Shown here in pieces: positions 8,374 through 16,139 of a DNA stretch of 64,000 bases. Both the position numbers and the translations under genes were made by a program. The stretch is from contig NZ_JAPCKK010000016.1 in NCBI RefSeq assembly GCF_030705605.1, positions 868,001-932,000 of the forward strand, in the 5' to 3' direction. The number at the start of each line of letters is the position of its first letter. Positions within the stretch are counted from its first letter, which is position 1. This stretch comes from Paenibacillus zeirhizosphaerae. Lineage in GTDB: Bacteria > Bacillota > Bacilli > Paenibacillales > Paenibacillaceae. The notes beneath the pieces were generated by a model. It was given only the letters and a program-made list of their open reading frames with translations. It was not told the origin of the DNA and made no database searches.

Positions 8374-9723
8374 CTAAGATGATGCTGGTGTCGCTGTCAC
8401 CTGTTCCACCAGTTTCTCCGGTTTGGCGGTATGTTTCGAGCGGCAGTTGATGACCTCGACGTCTTCCCCGTTTTCAATGTAAATGGCCGGCCCTTCATGA
8501 TTCTCGATCGTCACTTGCTGGAACAAAATGTCCCGCACATTGCCCAAATAAAAGCCGCGCTTCTGCATCTCTTCCAGACCCGACATCATAGCCGGCAGAC
8601 CGGGTGTCGCAGGCTCAGCCATAGAAATGTCGATATTGGTGAACGTAATGTCGGAAATATACTGCTCTGCCAGCCCGTACAGGAAGCCTGCGGAGGCGTG
8701 CACATTACGCGCGGTGATGTGGTCAAAATGAATCCGTCTGAAGCAAGGCGTCTCCTCCGTGACCGGATACGGATTTTTATCCCACACATATTTGTCCTTG
8801 CCGCGCGGGCCGCAGAAATAGTACAGATTCAGAATAAAGGGACAAATGACCTGATCCATCACGATGTTGGTCACCCGGATATCCTCGATGGTGCCCCCGC
8901 GTCCCCGTCTGGACTTGAGCCGGATGCCGCGGTCGGTCTGCTGGAAAACGCAGTTGCTGATCGTGACATTGCGGATGCCGCCGCTCATTTCACTGCCCAG
9001 CACGACTCCTCCATGCCCATGGACCATCGTGCAGTTTGTGATTGTAATATTTTCACAGGCAATGCGCTCCTCGGTATCTTCCGTGCCGGACTTGATCGCA
9101 ATGCAATCATCCCCTACATCAATGCTGCAATTGCTGATACGCACATTACGGCAGGATTCGGGATTGATGCCGTCCGTATTCGGGGAATCGGCAGGGTTAT
9201 AGATGGACAGATTGTCGATCGTCACATCACTGCAGCGGATGGGATTCACCGTCCATGACGGCGAGTTGCGCAGGTTCAGGTCTTTGATCGTGACCCGCCG
9301 GCAGCCGTCAAAGCTAATCAGCTTTGGACGGGGATACTGCAGCTCCTCCGGCGAGTTTCGCTGCTTCTCCCACCAGGGCTGGCCGTTGCCCTCCAGCGTG
9401 CCCGAGCCGGTGAGCGAGATATTCTCCAGGTTCTCCCCGTAAATACAGGAGGCGTGAACCTCCCGTTTTACCCCTTCCCACCTGGATTCCACCGCAGGAT
9501 AATGCTCGGGGTCTGTGCTGAAAGACAACACAGCTCCTGGGCTCAGGTGCAGCTCAATATTGCTTTTCAGAATGATCGCACCGGTCCGGTAGGTTCCCGC
9601 AGGAACATACACCGTGCCTCCTCCCGCCTCGCTTGCCGCTTCAATCGCATCCCTTATGGCTGCGGTTGCAAGCGCCCCGGTGTCCCGGGACGCTCCGTAA
9701 TCCGTTATGTTATACACCTGCAT
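8374..9723 (-). CDS. Glycoside hydrolase family 28 (exo-polygalacturonase type)
   Basis: Hydrolyses alpha-1,4 galacturonosyl bonds. The 449-aa beta-helix protein has all GH28 signatures: NTDGINPES (about 182), GDDCIAIKSG (about 204, catalytic aspartates), VHGHGGVVLGSEMSGGI (about 235, GHG histidine) and RGIRLKSRRGRGG (about 265, substrate-binding Arg/Lys). No signal peptide is present, unlike secreted polygalacturonases, and the family members without one are often exo-acting on imported oligomers. The ATG overlaps the last 14 bases of the GH105 gene, which indicates coupling. Rhamnogalacturonan-specific members exist, so the exact substrate is open. Confidence 0.9.
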   Translation of the reverse strand: MQVYNITDYGASRDTGALATAAIRDAIEAASEAGGGTVYVPAGTYRTGAIILKSNIELHLSPGAVLSFSTDPEHYPAVESRWEGVKREVHASCIYGENLENISLTGSGTLEGNGQPWWEKQRNSPEELQYPRPKLISFDGCRRVTIKDLNLRNSPSWTVNPIRCSDVTIDNLSIYNPADSPNTDGINPESCRNVRISNCSIDVGDDCIAIKSGTEDTEERIACENITITNCTMVHGHGGVVLGSEMSGGIRNVTISNCVFQQTDRGIRLKSRRGRGGTIEDIRVTNIVMDQVICPFILNLYYFCGPRGKDKYVWDKNPYPVTEETPCFRRIHFDHITARNVHASAGFLYGLAEQYISDITFTNIDISMAEPATPGLPAMMSGLEEMQKRGFYLGNVRDILFQQVTIENHEGPAIYIENGEDVEVINCRSKHTAKPEKLVEQVTATPASS

Positions 9724-10864
9724 TGGAGCTCTCTCCGATCTGCTGCCCGTCCGGGTCCTTCAACTGCTCATATTCGCAGCAGGCCTTCAGGAAAGCCCCC
9801 AACCCTTTCTGATCATTGCTAATGATGGGCTCGCTGATATAATAGGCGAACGTCCCGTCTCTCCGGTCCGCTCCCCCCAAGCCTGCCACCTGACAGACTT
9901 TGTTCAGATTGATCAGGCCTTCCTTCGTTTCTGTCACAAATTCGGTGATGATGCCCTGAAACGCCCGGTCGAGCGGTGCCAGCCAGCTTTGATCCAGCAC
10001 GCCCAGACGAATGCCCTTAGCCATGGCGTATGCGATCATACTGGATGCGGAAGCCTCCAGATAGTTGCCCTTGCGGTCCGCCAGATTCACCACCTGGTAC
10101 CAGACACCTGTAGCCTCATCCTGATATTGCCGCAGAGCGGCCAGCGTATCCCGTAAGATCCGACACAGCTCGTTATAATCTGCATGGCTGTCCGGCAGCA
10201 GCTCCAATACATCCACCAGCGCCATCACATACCAGCCTAGAGAACGTCCCCAGAAGTTGGGCGAAAGTCCCGTCTCCGGATCACACCAAGGCTGTACACG
10301 CTGCTCATCCCAGGCATGATACAACAGGCCTGTCGCCTCGTCCTTCGTATGCTGCTCACACAGGATGAACTGCTTCGTCACATCGTCCAGACCTTCACCA
10401 TTTTCAAAGGCCAGCAGATATTCCAGGTAAAACGGCGATCCCATGTACAGACCGTCCAGCCAGATTTGGTAAGGGTAAATATTTTTATGCCAAAATGCGC
10501 CTTCCGAGGTTCTTGGATGCGATTCGAGCTGCTCCCTTAACAGGGCGGCTGCCTTCTTGTATTTCTCCTGCCCAGTCTCGCGGTACAGAGGAAATAACAG
10601 CTTGCCATTGTTGATATGATCGATGTTGTACTCTTCCTGATGATAACCCCGGATGCTACCGTCCTCCTGGATGAAGTAGTCCATGTTGTCCTGGATGAAC
10701 CGGAAATATTTCCGGTCCCCCGTCCGCTTCCAGAGTCCTTCAAACCCCTTCAGCACAACGCCGAAGTCATAGGACCACTTGTTGTCATATCCTCTTGCCT
10801 CATACAGCCTTGGCGTGCGCTTCATAATGGAATCGGCCGTCCTTACGGCCCACTGTTCAGTCAA
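9710..10864 (-). CDS. Unsaturated rhamnogalacturonyl hydrolase (GH88/GH105)
   Basis: A 384-aa alpha/alpha-barrel enzyme of the YteR/YesR type, which removes the unsaturated galacturonyl residue left by pectate or rhamnogalacturonan lyases. Recognisable motifs are WSYDFGVVLKGFEGLW at the N-terminus, YHAWDEQRVQPW, SPNFWGRSLGWYVMAL (active-site region) and ASASSMIAYAMAKGIRLG. No signal peptide. The start is TTG at 10862-10864, chosen because GGGAGGGG sits 6-7 bases before it and no better start exists upstream. It implies that a lyase acts outside the cell, although no lyase gene is in this window. Confidence 0.92.
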   Translation of the reverse strand: MTEQWAVRTADSIMKRTPRLYEARGYDNKWSYDFGVVLKGFEGLWKRTGDRKYFRFIQDNMDYFIQEDGSIRGYHQEEYNIDHINNGKLLFPLYRETGQEKYKKAAALLREQLESHPRTSEGAFWHKNIYPYQIWLDGLYMGSPFYLEYLLAFENGEGLDDVTKQFILCEQHTKDEATGLLYHAWDEQRVQPWCDPETGLSPNFWGRSLGWYVMALVDVLELLPDSHADYNELCRILRDTLAALRQYQDEATGVWYQVVNLADRKGNYLEASASSMIAYAMAKGIRLGVLDQSWLAPLDRAFQGIITEFVTETKEGLINLNKVCQVAGLGGADRRDGTFAYYISEPIISNDQKGLGAFLKACCEYEQLKDPDGQQIGESSNAGV

Positions 10865-10907
10865 TGCTGTCCCCTCCCTGGTTTTGTAAGATCACGGTCT
10901 GTACCGC

Positions 10908-11732
10908 TCATGATTTCGAGTTTTTATAAGCTTCTTCATAGTCACTGATAATTTGATTTCCGCCAGCATTTTTCCAGTTTTGCACCGCTTCCTTGAATCC
11001 GTTTTCATCGATCTGGCCCATAATGTACATGAAGGTAGCATCGGTTATGATTTTTTCCAGCTCCGTCCCCTTCTCATTGGCGGTTGCCGAGTCCAACGGA
11101 ACGGTCGGGTCCAGCACGACGAATTGCTCATTTTCTTTCACAAGCTCATTCGCCAGTGCTTTGTCTGGATCAGCATCCTTCAAAGAGTAGGTGACTTCAC
11201 TTGGTCTGGAGCTGGAGAACGGCTGTACATCGGCCTGCCACAGGTCTTGATCGATTTTCTTGAACGCTCCGTTCTCATCAATTTCATAGTGAACACCTTC
11301 AATTCCACCAGTCATATACATATAAACCTCTTCGTCGATCAAATCATCCACAAATTTCAGCAGCCGCTTCAGTTCGGCCTCCGATTCCACCTCTGACTTG
11401 GGAAAAGCCAGCAATCCGCCGACACCGTTGCCTTCGGACCAGATATGGTATTGGCCGTCACCATTGGAAATTTTGTTGACAGGCACGACCTTCATCCCAT
11501 CCTGCAGTCCCTTCGCCAGATTCTTCAAATTCGCAATATCGATCATCCCGGTGTAAATGCCGGTCTTGCCCTGAGCGAACTGCTGCTGTTGATCCGTCTT
11601 GGCCGTTACAGCAAAATCCTTGATCAAATATCCGTTCTTCGTACAGCTTCCGCGAATAGTTAAAGCCAAAGTGCTGATCAGAAGAACTGCCGTACTTTTG
11701 GCAAGCACACGCTTAAGGTTTGTTTTTTTCAT
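10908..11732 (-). pseudogene. Internally deleted copy of the solute-binding lipoprotein
   Basis: The 274-aa product joins a signal-peptide-like N-terminus (MKKTNLKRVLAKSTAVLLIS) directly to the C-terminal half of an LplA-type sugar-binding protein. From KNGYLIKDFAVTAKTDQQQ onward it parallels the neighbour at 11734-13251 (NGYINKDFAVTAKTDQQQ), where that motif comes near residue 265. So some 230 residues, including the lipobox and the first lobe, are missing. The frame is intact, and it starts one base after the neighbour's stop. A half binding protein cannot form the two-lobed ligand cleft, so I call it a decayed tandem duplicate; a new role is possible. Confidence 0.75.
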
Positions 11733-11733
11733 A

Positions 11734-13251
11734 TTATGAGTTCACTTCTTTATAGGCAGCTTCGTATTCTTCAATCATCCGGTTTCCGCCGGAATTCCTC
11801 CAGTTCTCCAGTGCTGCTTTGAATTCTTCCAGGCTCGATTCGCCTAAAATATACTTGTAGGTGGCGTCTGTAATGATTTTCTGCAGCTCAGAGCCCTGCG
11901 TCGTGAAGGTTTCCGATTCCAGCGAATAGGCCGGGTTCAATACAGCATATTTCGCATTTTCCTTGATCAACTGATCGGCCTTCTTCTTCAACGGATCCGC
12001 ATCATGAATGGTGTACCCGTACTCTTTCGGACGGCTTGAAGCAAACGGCTGTACTTCCTGCTGCCACAAATCTGTATCTGTAATCGTCGCGGCCTTCGTG
12101 TCGTCCACCGTGTAATGAACTCCTTCGACACCGTAAGTCATCAACGCAAAAGCATCCTCGTCGTGCAAGTCATTGATGAATTTCAGGATACGCTTCAATT
12201 CCGCTTCATTCTCCACTTCCGATCTTGGGAACGACAGCAGACCTCCGATGCCGTTATTGGCTGCCCAGATGGCGCGGTCACTTTCGTTGCCAGTGGAGGT
12301 GATATTGTTGACAATCTCAAGCTCCATGTCATCCTGTATTCCTTTAGCCATATTGAACAGATTTTTACTGTCAAATAAAGCGCCGACATAAATGCCCGCT
12401 TTTCCCTGGGCGAATTTTTGCTGCTGGTCCGTTTTGGCGGTCACGGCAAAATCCTTGTTAATGTAACCGTTATCAAATAACTTCTTCATAAAATCCATGG
12501 TGTCCACGTATTCCTGGGTCTCAAATTCCGGCGTCAATTTGCCATCCTCACTGACCTTCCAGTTGTTCGGCACCCCAAAATACGAACCGAGCGTCTTGAA
12601 TGCGCCGTAAATCAGGTCATTACGGTCCACAAAGCCTGTCGTGTCGTTCACACCGTTGCCATCAGGGTCCTGTTCTGTAAAAGCTTTCGCTATAGCCATC
12701 AGGTCATCCGTTGTTTTCGGGGGCTCCAGCCCAAGTTTGTCTAGCCAGTCCTTACGGATCGTGACTCCATTACGGGCAAGATCCTTCTGGAATGGAATCC
12801 CGTACAGCTTGCCTCCAATGGATGCCGATTTACGGGTATCCTCTGAAATCTTCGCCAGGTTCGGGAATTCATCGAGGTATGGCCCTACTTCCCAGAACAT
12901 GCCGGATTTCAGCGCATTCCGGACGGAAGAGTTATCGAGTATGGTCAGCGTTACGATGTCTGCCAGGGAGTCAGAAGCCAACGCCGTATTGATTCGTTCC
13001 TCCTTAGAGGCATCCGGAATCCAGGAGAACTGAATGTCCGAGTTCGTCTTCTCTTCAATCTTGTTCAAAACGGTGTCCGTAGGCGGAGAAGCCGTATGCA
13101 AAATGTTCAGCCAGGTAATGGTTGCTTTTGCGTTTGCATCATACGTCCCGCCTTCCTCTCCTGTGCTTTGGCCACCGCCGCAAGCTGTTAATAACAGCGC
13201 ACAGCAGAGGAATAAGACCGCCGTTTTTGTACCTTTTCGCTTCATCTTCAC
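11734..13251 (-). CDS. lplA: Extracellular solute-binding lipoprotein of a sugar ABC transporter
   Basis: A 505-aa binding protein, LplA-like, that captures oligosaccharides at the cell surface for the LplB/LplC-type permeases. The lipobox LLLTACGGG places the lipidated cysteine at C24. The mature protein has the two-lobe type of family 1 binding proteins; GMFWEVGPYLDEFPNLAK is a typical conserved stretch. An ATPase gene is absent here, as is usual because such systems share an MsmX-type ATPase encoded elsewhere (family knowledge). It lies 16 bases after the DUF624 gene and upstream of its own truncated duplicate. Confidence 0.9.
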   Translation of the reverse strand: MKMKRKGTKTAVLFLCCALLLTACGGGQSTGEEGGTYDANAKATITWLNILHTASPPTDTVLNKIEEKTNSDIQFSWIPDASKEERINTALASDSLADIVTLTILDNSSVRNALKSGMFWEVGPYLDEFPNLAKISEDTRKSASIGGKLYGIPFQKDLARNGVTIRKDWLDKLGLEPPKTTDDLMAIAKAFTEQDPDGNGVNDTTGFVDRNDLIYGAFKTLGSYFGVPNNWKVSEDGKLTPEFETQEYVDTMDFMKKLFDNGYINKDFAVTAKTDQQQKFAQGKAGIYVGALFDSKNLFNMAKGIQDDMELEIVNNITSTGNESDRAIWAANNGIGGLLSFPRSEVENEAELKRILKFINDLHDEDAFALMTYGVEGVHYTVDDTKAATITDTDLWQQEVQPFASSRPKEYGYTIHDADPLKKKADQLIKENAKYAVLNPAYSLESETFTTQGSELQKIITDATYKYILGESSLEEFKAALENWRNSGGNRMIEEYEAAYKEVNS

Positions 13252-13267
13252 TGCCCCTTTTTATGTT

Positions 13268-13906
13268 TTATTGTGAGACGGATACAGCTATATCTTCCTC
13301 CTCCGCTGTTGCCTCCCGTTCTATCCGGGTGAATACCTGATGAGTCATCCACATGACGAGATAGCCCATCAGGCTGGCTCCGGCAAAGGTCAGAATTCCT
13401 GGATAAAAACGCAGGATTAATCCACCGGATACGACCAGCGCCACAAACAGCACAAGCGTGTACTGCAGATGGGAGAAGCCGATCACGAACGACATCCGGA
13501 TTTTTAACCCGATGCCCTTCCAATCGTAATGGACAAGCAGCGGAAATATATACGCCAGCGAAATCATGTACAGAAATACGCCAACCAGCACCACCACACG
13601 CACATACCAGGAGGTGACGAACATCAAATCAACATACAGCACGTATCCGACAAGGCTGTATATGACTCCGATCAGCACGCCCTCTTTGAAATTCTCTTTG
13701 AAATAACGGACAAACGCGGGGAAAATGGCCGCATCCTCGTTGCCACGGATCCACTGCCTCTGAATACTCAGCATCGCGGCGGTCGCGGGCCCGATACTGA
13801 ACACCCCCAGGCCCAGAATAACAGCCATTGTCCATAACAGATTCAAATACACCAGCCGCAGCAAACGCATGCACCATTGGTTCACGCTTTCCACAAACTG
13901 TATCAT
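13268..13906 (-). CDS. YesL-type DUF624 membrane protein
   Basis: A 212-aa integral membrane protein of the DUF624 family, represented by YesL in the B. subtilis rhamnogalacturonan cluster. It shows about five hydrophobic segments: LLWTMAVILGLGVFSIGPAT near residue 23 (with the family-typical GP), then around residues 80-95, 100-125, 140-165 and 170-190. It sits between the LplB permease and the binding protein, the usual place for this family. Function is unknown; an accessory role for the ABC importer is the common guess. GGGAAGGATGCGCG precedes the ATG. Confidence 0.88.
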   Translation of the reverse strand: MIQFVESVNQWCMRLLRLVYLNLLWTMAVILGLGVFSIGPATAAMLSIQRQWIRGNEDAAIFPAFVRYFKENFKEGVLIGVIYSLVGYVLYVDLMFVTSWYVRVVVLVGVFLYMISLAYIFPLLVHYDWKGIGLKIRMSFVIGFSHLQYTLVLFVALVVSGGLILRFYPGILTFAGASLMGYLVMWMTHQVFTRIEREATAEEEDIAVSVSQ

Positions 13907-13927
13907 CGCGCATCCTTCCCATCCTGA

Positions 13928-14887
13928 TTAATAAACGCCGTCTTCTCCGAATTTCTTCGCGAGCTTATTGGATAAGACCACCAGGACCAAACCTACGACT
14001 CCTTTGAACAAACCTACCGTCGTACTGAAGCTCAGTTGACCATTCTTCAGCCCTGCCGTGTAGATGTACGTATCAAAAATTTCGGCAACCTCCCGGTTCA
14101 GCGAGTTCAGCAGCAGGTACATATGCTCAAACCCGAGATCCAGTGTGCTGCCGATCTTCAGGATCAGCAGTGTAATGATGACTGGCCGGATCGCCGGCAG
14201 CGTGACATGCCAGGTTTTTCTGAGCCGTCCCGCTCCGTCCATTTCGGCCGCTTCATATAACTGTGTATCCACAACGGTGATGGCAGCAAGATAGATGATC
14301 GTGGACCAGCCCAGCTCCTTCCAGATGATCTGGCCGATATAGACCGACCGCAGCCACTCTGGTGAAGTGAGGAAGCTGATCTTCTCTCCCCCCAGGCTGG
14401 CGATCAGTTCGTTGAGCACGCCCCCATCCACGGTCAGGAACACGTAGGAGATGGAGACGATGATGACCCAGGACATAAAATGCGGAATATAGATAACCGT
14501 TTGCACGGCTGTCTTGAAGTACCTGTTCTTCACCTCGTTCAACATCAGGGACAAAATGATCGGCAACGGAAAAAAGATGACAATGTTCAGTACGAACAAA
14601 ATCAGCGTATTGCTTAAAAGCATAAAAAAGGTGGGCTCTGTGAACAATCGGATAAAATGCTTTAATCCGACCCACGGGCTGCCCATAATACCTAGAAAGG
14701 GTTGGTAATCCTGAAACGCAATGATCAGTCCGCCCATGGGAAAATACTTGAAGATGATAAAATACAGCAGCCCCGGCAACACCATCAGGTACAGAATCTT
14801 GTTTCTTCGGATACTTCCGAGATGACTGGCCGTTTGTTTCTTCTTTTCCATTTTCACATCCACTGCTGCAGCTGTTGAAGCCTTCAC
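13928..14887 (-). CDS. lplB: Sugar ABC transporter permease, LplB type
   Basis: A 319-aa permease with six predicted membrane helices. The N-terminus NKILYLMVLPGLLYFIIFKYFPMGG is hallmark LplB/YtcP-like, and the EAA loop that contacts the ATPase is at about residues 225-245 (YEAAEMDGAGRLRKTWHVTLP). The start is GTG at 14885-14887, with AAAGGAGG 6 bases upstream. It heads the minus-strand pectin operon. A perfect cre site lies about 80 bases upstream. Its heterodimer partner is on the opposite strand from 15165, an unusual arrangement discussed in the findings. Confidence 0.92.
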   Translation of the reverse strand: MKASTAAAVDVKMEKKKQTASHLGSIRRNKILYLMVLPGLLYFIIFKYFPMGGLIIAFQDYQPFLGIMGSPWVGLKHFIRLFTEPTFFMLLSNTLILFVLNIVIFFPLPIILSLMLNEVKNRYFKTAVQTVIYIPHFMSWVIIVSISYVFLTVDGGVLNELIASLGGEKISFLTSPEWLRSVYIGQIIWKELGWSTIIYLAAITVVDTQLYEAAEMDGAGRLRKTWHVTLPAIRPVIITLLILKIGSTLDLGFEHMYLLLNSLNREVAEIFDTYIYTAGLKNGQLSFSTTVGLFKGVVGLVLVVLSNKLAKKFGEDGVY

Positions 14888-14964
14888 TTGGCAACCTCCT
14901 TTAGACGATCCGTTTACGTCTTCCAGCGTATGTTCTTTTCCGCATTCCGTATATAATCATCAAT

Positions 14965-14978
14965 TGATAGCGTTTACA
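14965..14978. promoter_or_regulatory. cre site (CcpA operator) upstream of lplB
   Basis: TGATAGCGTTTACA matches all positions of the catabolite-responsive consensus TGWNANCGNTNWCA. It lies in the divergent lplB/lplC intergenic region (14888-15164), where CcpA repression in preferred sugars would shut the pectin operon. Confidence 0.7.
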
Positions 14979-15137
14979 AAATACTGTAGCAACGCGGCTT
15001 TTTACCCCTCTTACCTCAGCTGATGATTACTTTATCATCTCATGATTATCGGGCACTCCAGGGCGGCCGTTCACCAGTCTGGCAACACCTCACAAGCTGA
15101 TTATGTACGTAACCGGACTCGCCTGCTAAAGTCTACA

Positions 15138-15151
15138 TGTAAACGAATTCA
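15138..15151. promoter_or_regulatory. cre-like site just before lplC
   Basis: TGTAAACGAATTCA matches 13 of 14 cre consensus positions (the T after CGN is A). It ends immediately before the GGGAGGA ribosome site of the plus-strand permease, a position where CcpA would act as a roadblock. Together with the site at 14965 both arms of the divergent region could be repressed. Confidence 0.5.
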
Positions 15152-15164
15152 GGGAGGATAACGC

Positions 15165-16049
15165 ATGGCACAACGACTCAGAAAGAAACAGACCGTGGGC
15201 AGCCGCATTTTTACGGCGGTAAACAGTACATTGCTGATTCTCATCGGCCTGACCTGTCTCCTGCCTTTTGTAAATGTAATCGCCAGTTCCTTCGCTTCAA
15301 CCCAGGAGGTAGTGGCCAAGAGGTTCATTCTTTTCCCCACCACGTTTTCATTGGATGCTTACAGGTATATCCTGTCCACGCCGACCATTTTCAAAGGCTT
15401 GGGTGTATCCGTTGGGGTGACGCTGGTGGGCACATTCGTAAGTATGGTGCTGACTGCTTTTATGGCCTACGGATTGTCCAGAAAATATCTTCTGGGCAGA
15501 AATTTCATCAACTTTCTTGTCGTATTCTCGATGCTGTTCAGCGGCGGCATGATCCCGACCTTTCTGGTGGTCAAAAGCCTCGGCTTGATCGACTCCTACT
15601 GGTCGCTTATTCTTCCGGTCGCCATCAACGCCTTCAACATGATTATTATGCGGAACTTCTTTCAGGCACTACCCGACAGTCTGGAGGAATCGGCCAAGAT
15701 GGACGGGGCAACAGACTTTGGCGTATTCCTGAAAATTATGCTGCCGCTGGCGCTGCCGTCTATTGCTACGATTTCCTTGTTTTATGGCGTTACGTACTGG
15801 AACACTTATATGAATGCCATCCTTTATCTGAACGATTCCAACAAATGGCCAATCCAAATCCTGCTGCGCCAAATCGTCATCGTCTCCAGCGGCATGCAGG
15901 CCGAAGGAACGTCCGTGGATGTCATTCCGCCTGCCCAAACCATTAAAATGGCGGTCATCGTAGTTGCAACCGTTCCGATGCTGATCGCTTATCCTTTTGT
16001 GCAGAAGCATTTCACGAAAGGCGCACTGCTGGGGGCGGTTAAAGGGTAA
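15165..16049 (+). CDS. lplC: Sugar ABC transporter permease, LplC type
   Basis: A 294-aa permease with six membrane helices, the usual partner of the LplB-type protein. Hallmarks are TLLILIGLTCLLPFVNVIAS in helix 1, FSMLFSGGMIPTFLVVKSLG in the middle, and the EAA loop ESAKMDGATDFGVFLKIMLP near residue 195. The C-terminus VQKHFTKGALLGAVKG is the standard ending for this family. GGGAGGATAACGC precedes the ATG. It is monocistronic and plus-strand, whereas every other transporter gene of the cluster is minus-strand. Confidence 0.92.
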   Translation: MAQRLRKKQTVGSRIFTAVNSTLLILIGLTCLLPFVNVIASSFASTQEVVAKRFILFPTTFSLDAYRYILSTPTIFKGLGVSVGVTLVGTFVSMVLTAFMAYGLSRKYLLGRNFINFLVVFSMLFSGGMIPTFLVVKSLGLIDSYWSLILPVAINAFNMIIMRNFFQALPDSLEESAKMDGATDFGVFLKIMLPLALPSIATISLFYGVTYWNTYMNAILYLNDSNKWPIQILLRQIVIVSSGMQAEGTSVDVIPPAQTIKMAVIVVATVPMLIAYPFVQKHFTKGALLGAVKG

Positions 16050-16080
16050 GACATTTATCATTTCCGATGCTGAACACGAA

Positions 16081-16132
16081 AAAGAAGTCTTCGCTCCCGC
16101 ACATTTCTGCAGAAGCGAGAGGCTTCTTCTTT
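16081..16132. terminator. Bidirectional terminator between lplC and the AraC-type gene
   Basis: AAAGAAGTCTTCGCT can pair with AGCGAGAGGCTTCTTCTTT, a long imperfect stem with A-rich and T-rich ends on both strands. It sits between two converging genes and can stop both. Confidence 0.7.
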
Positions 16133-16139
16133 GCTGTCC

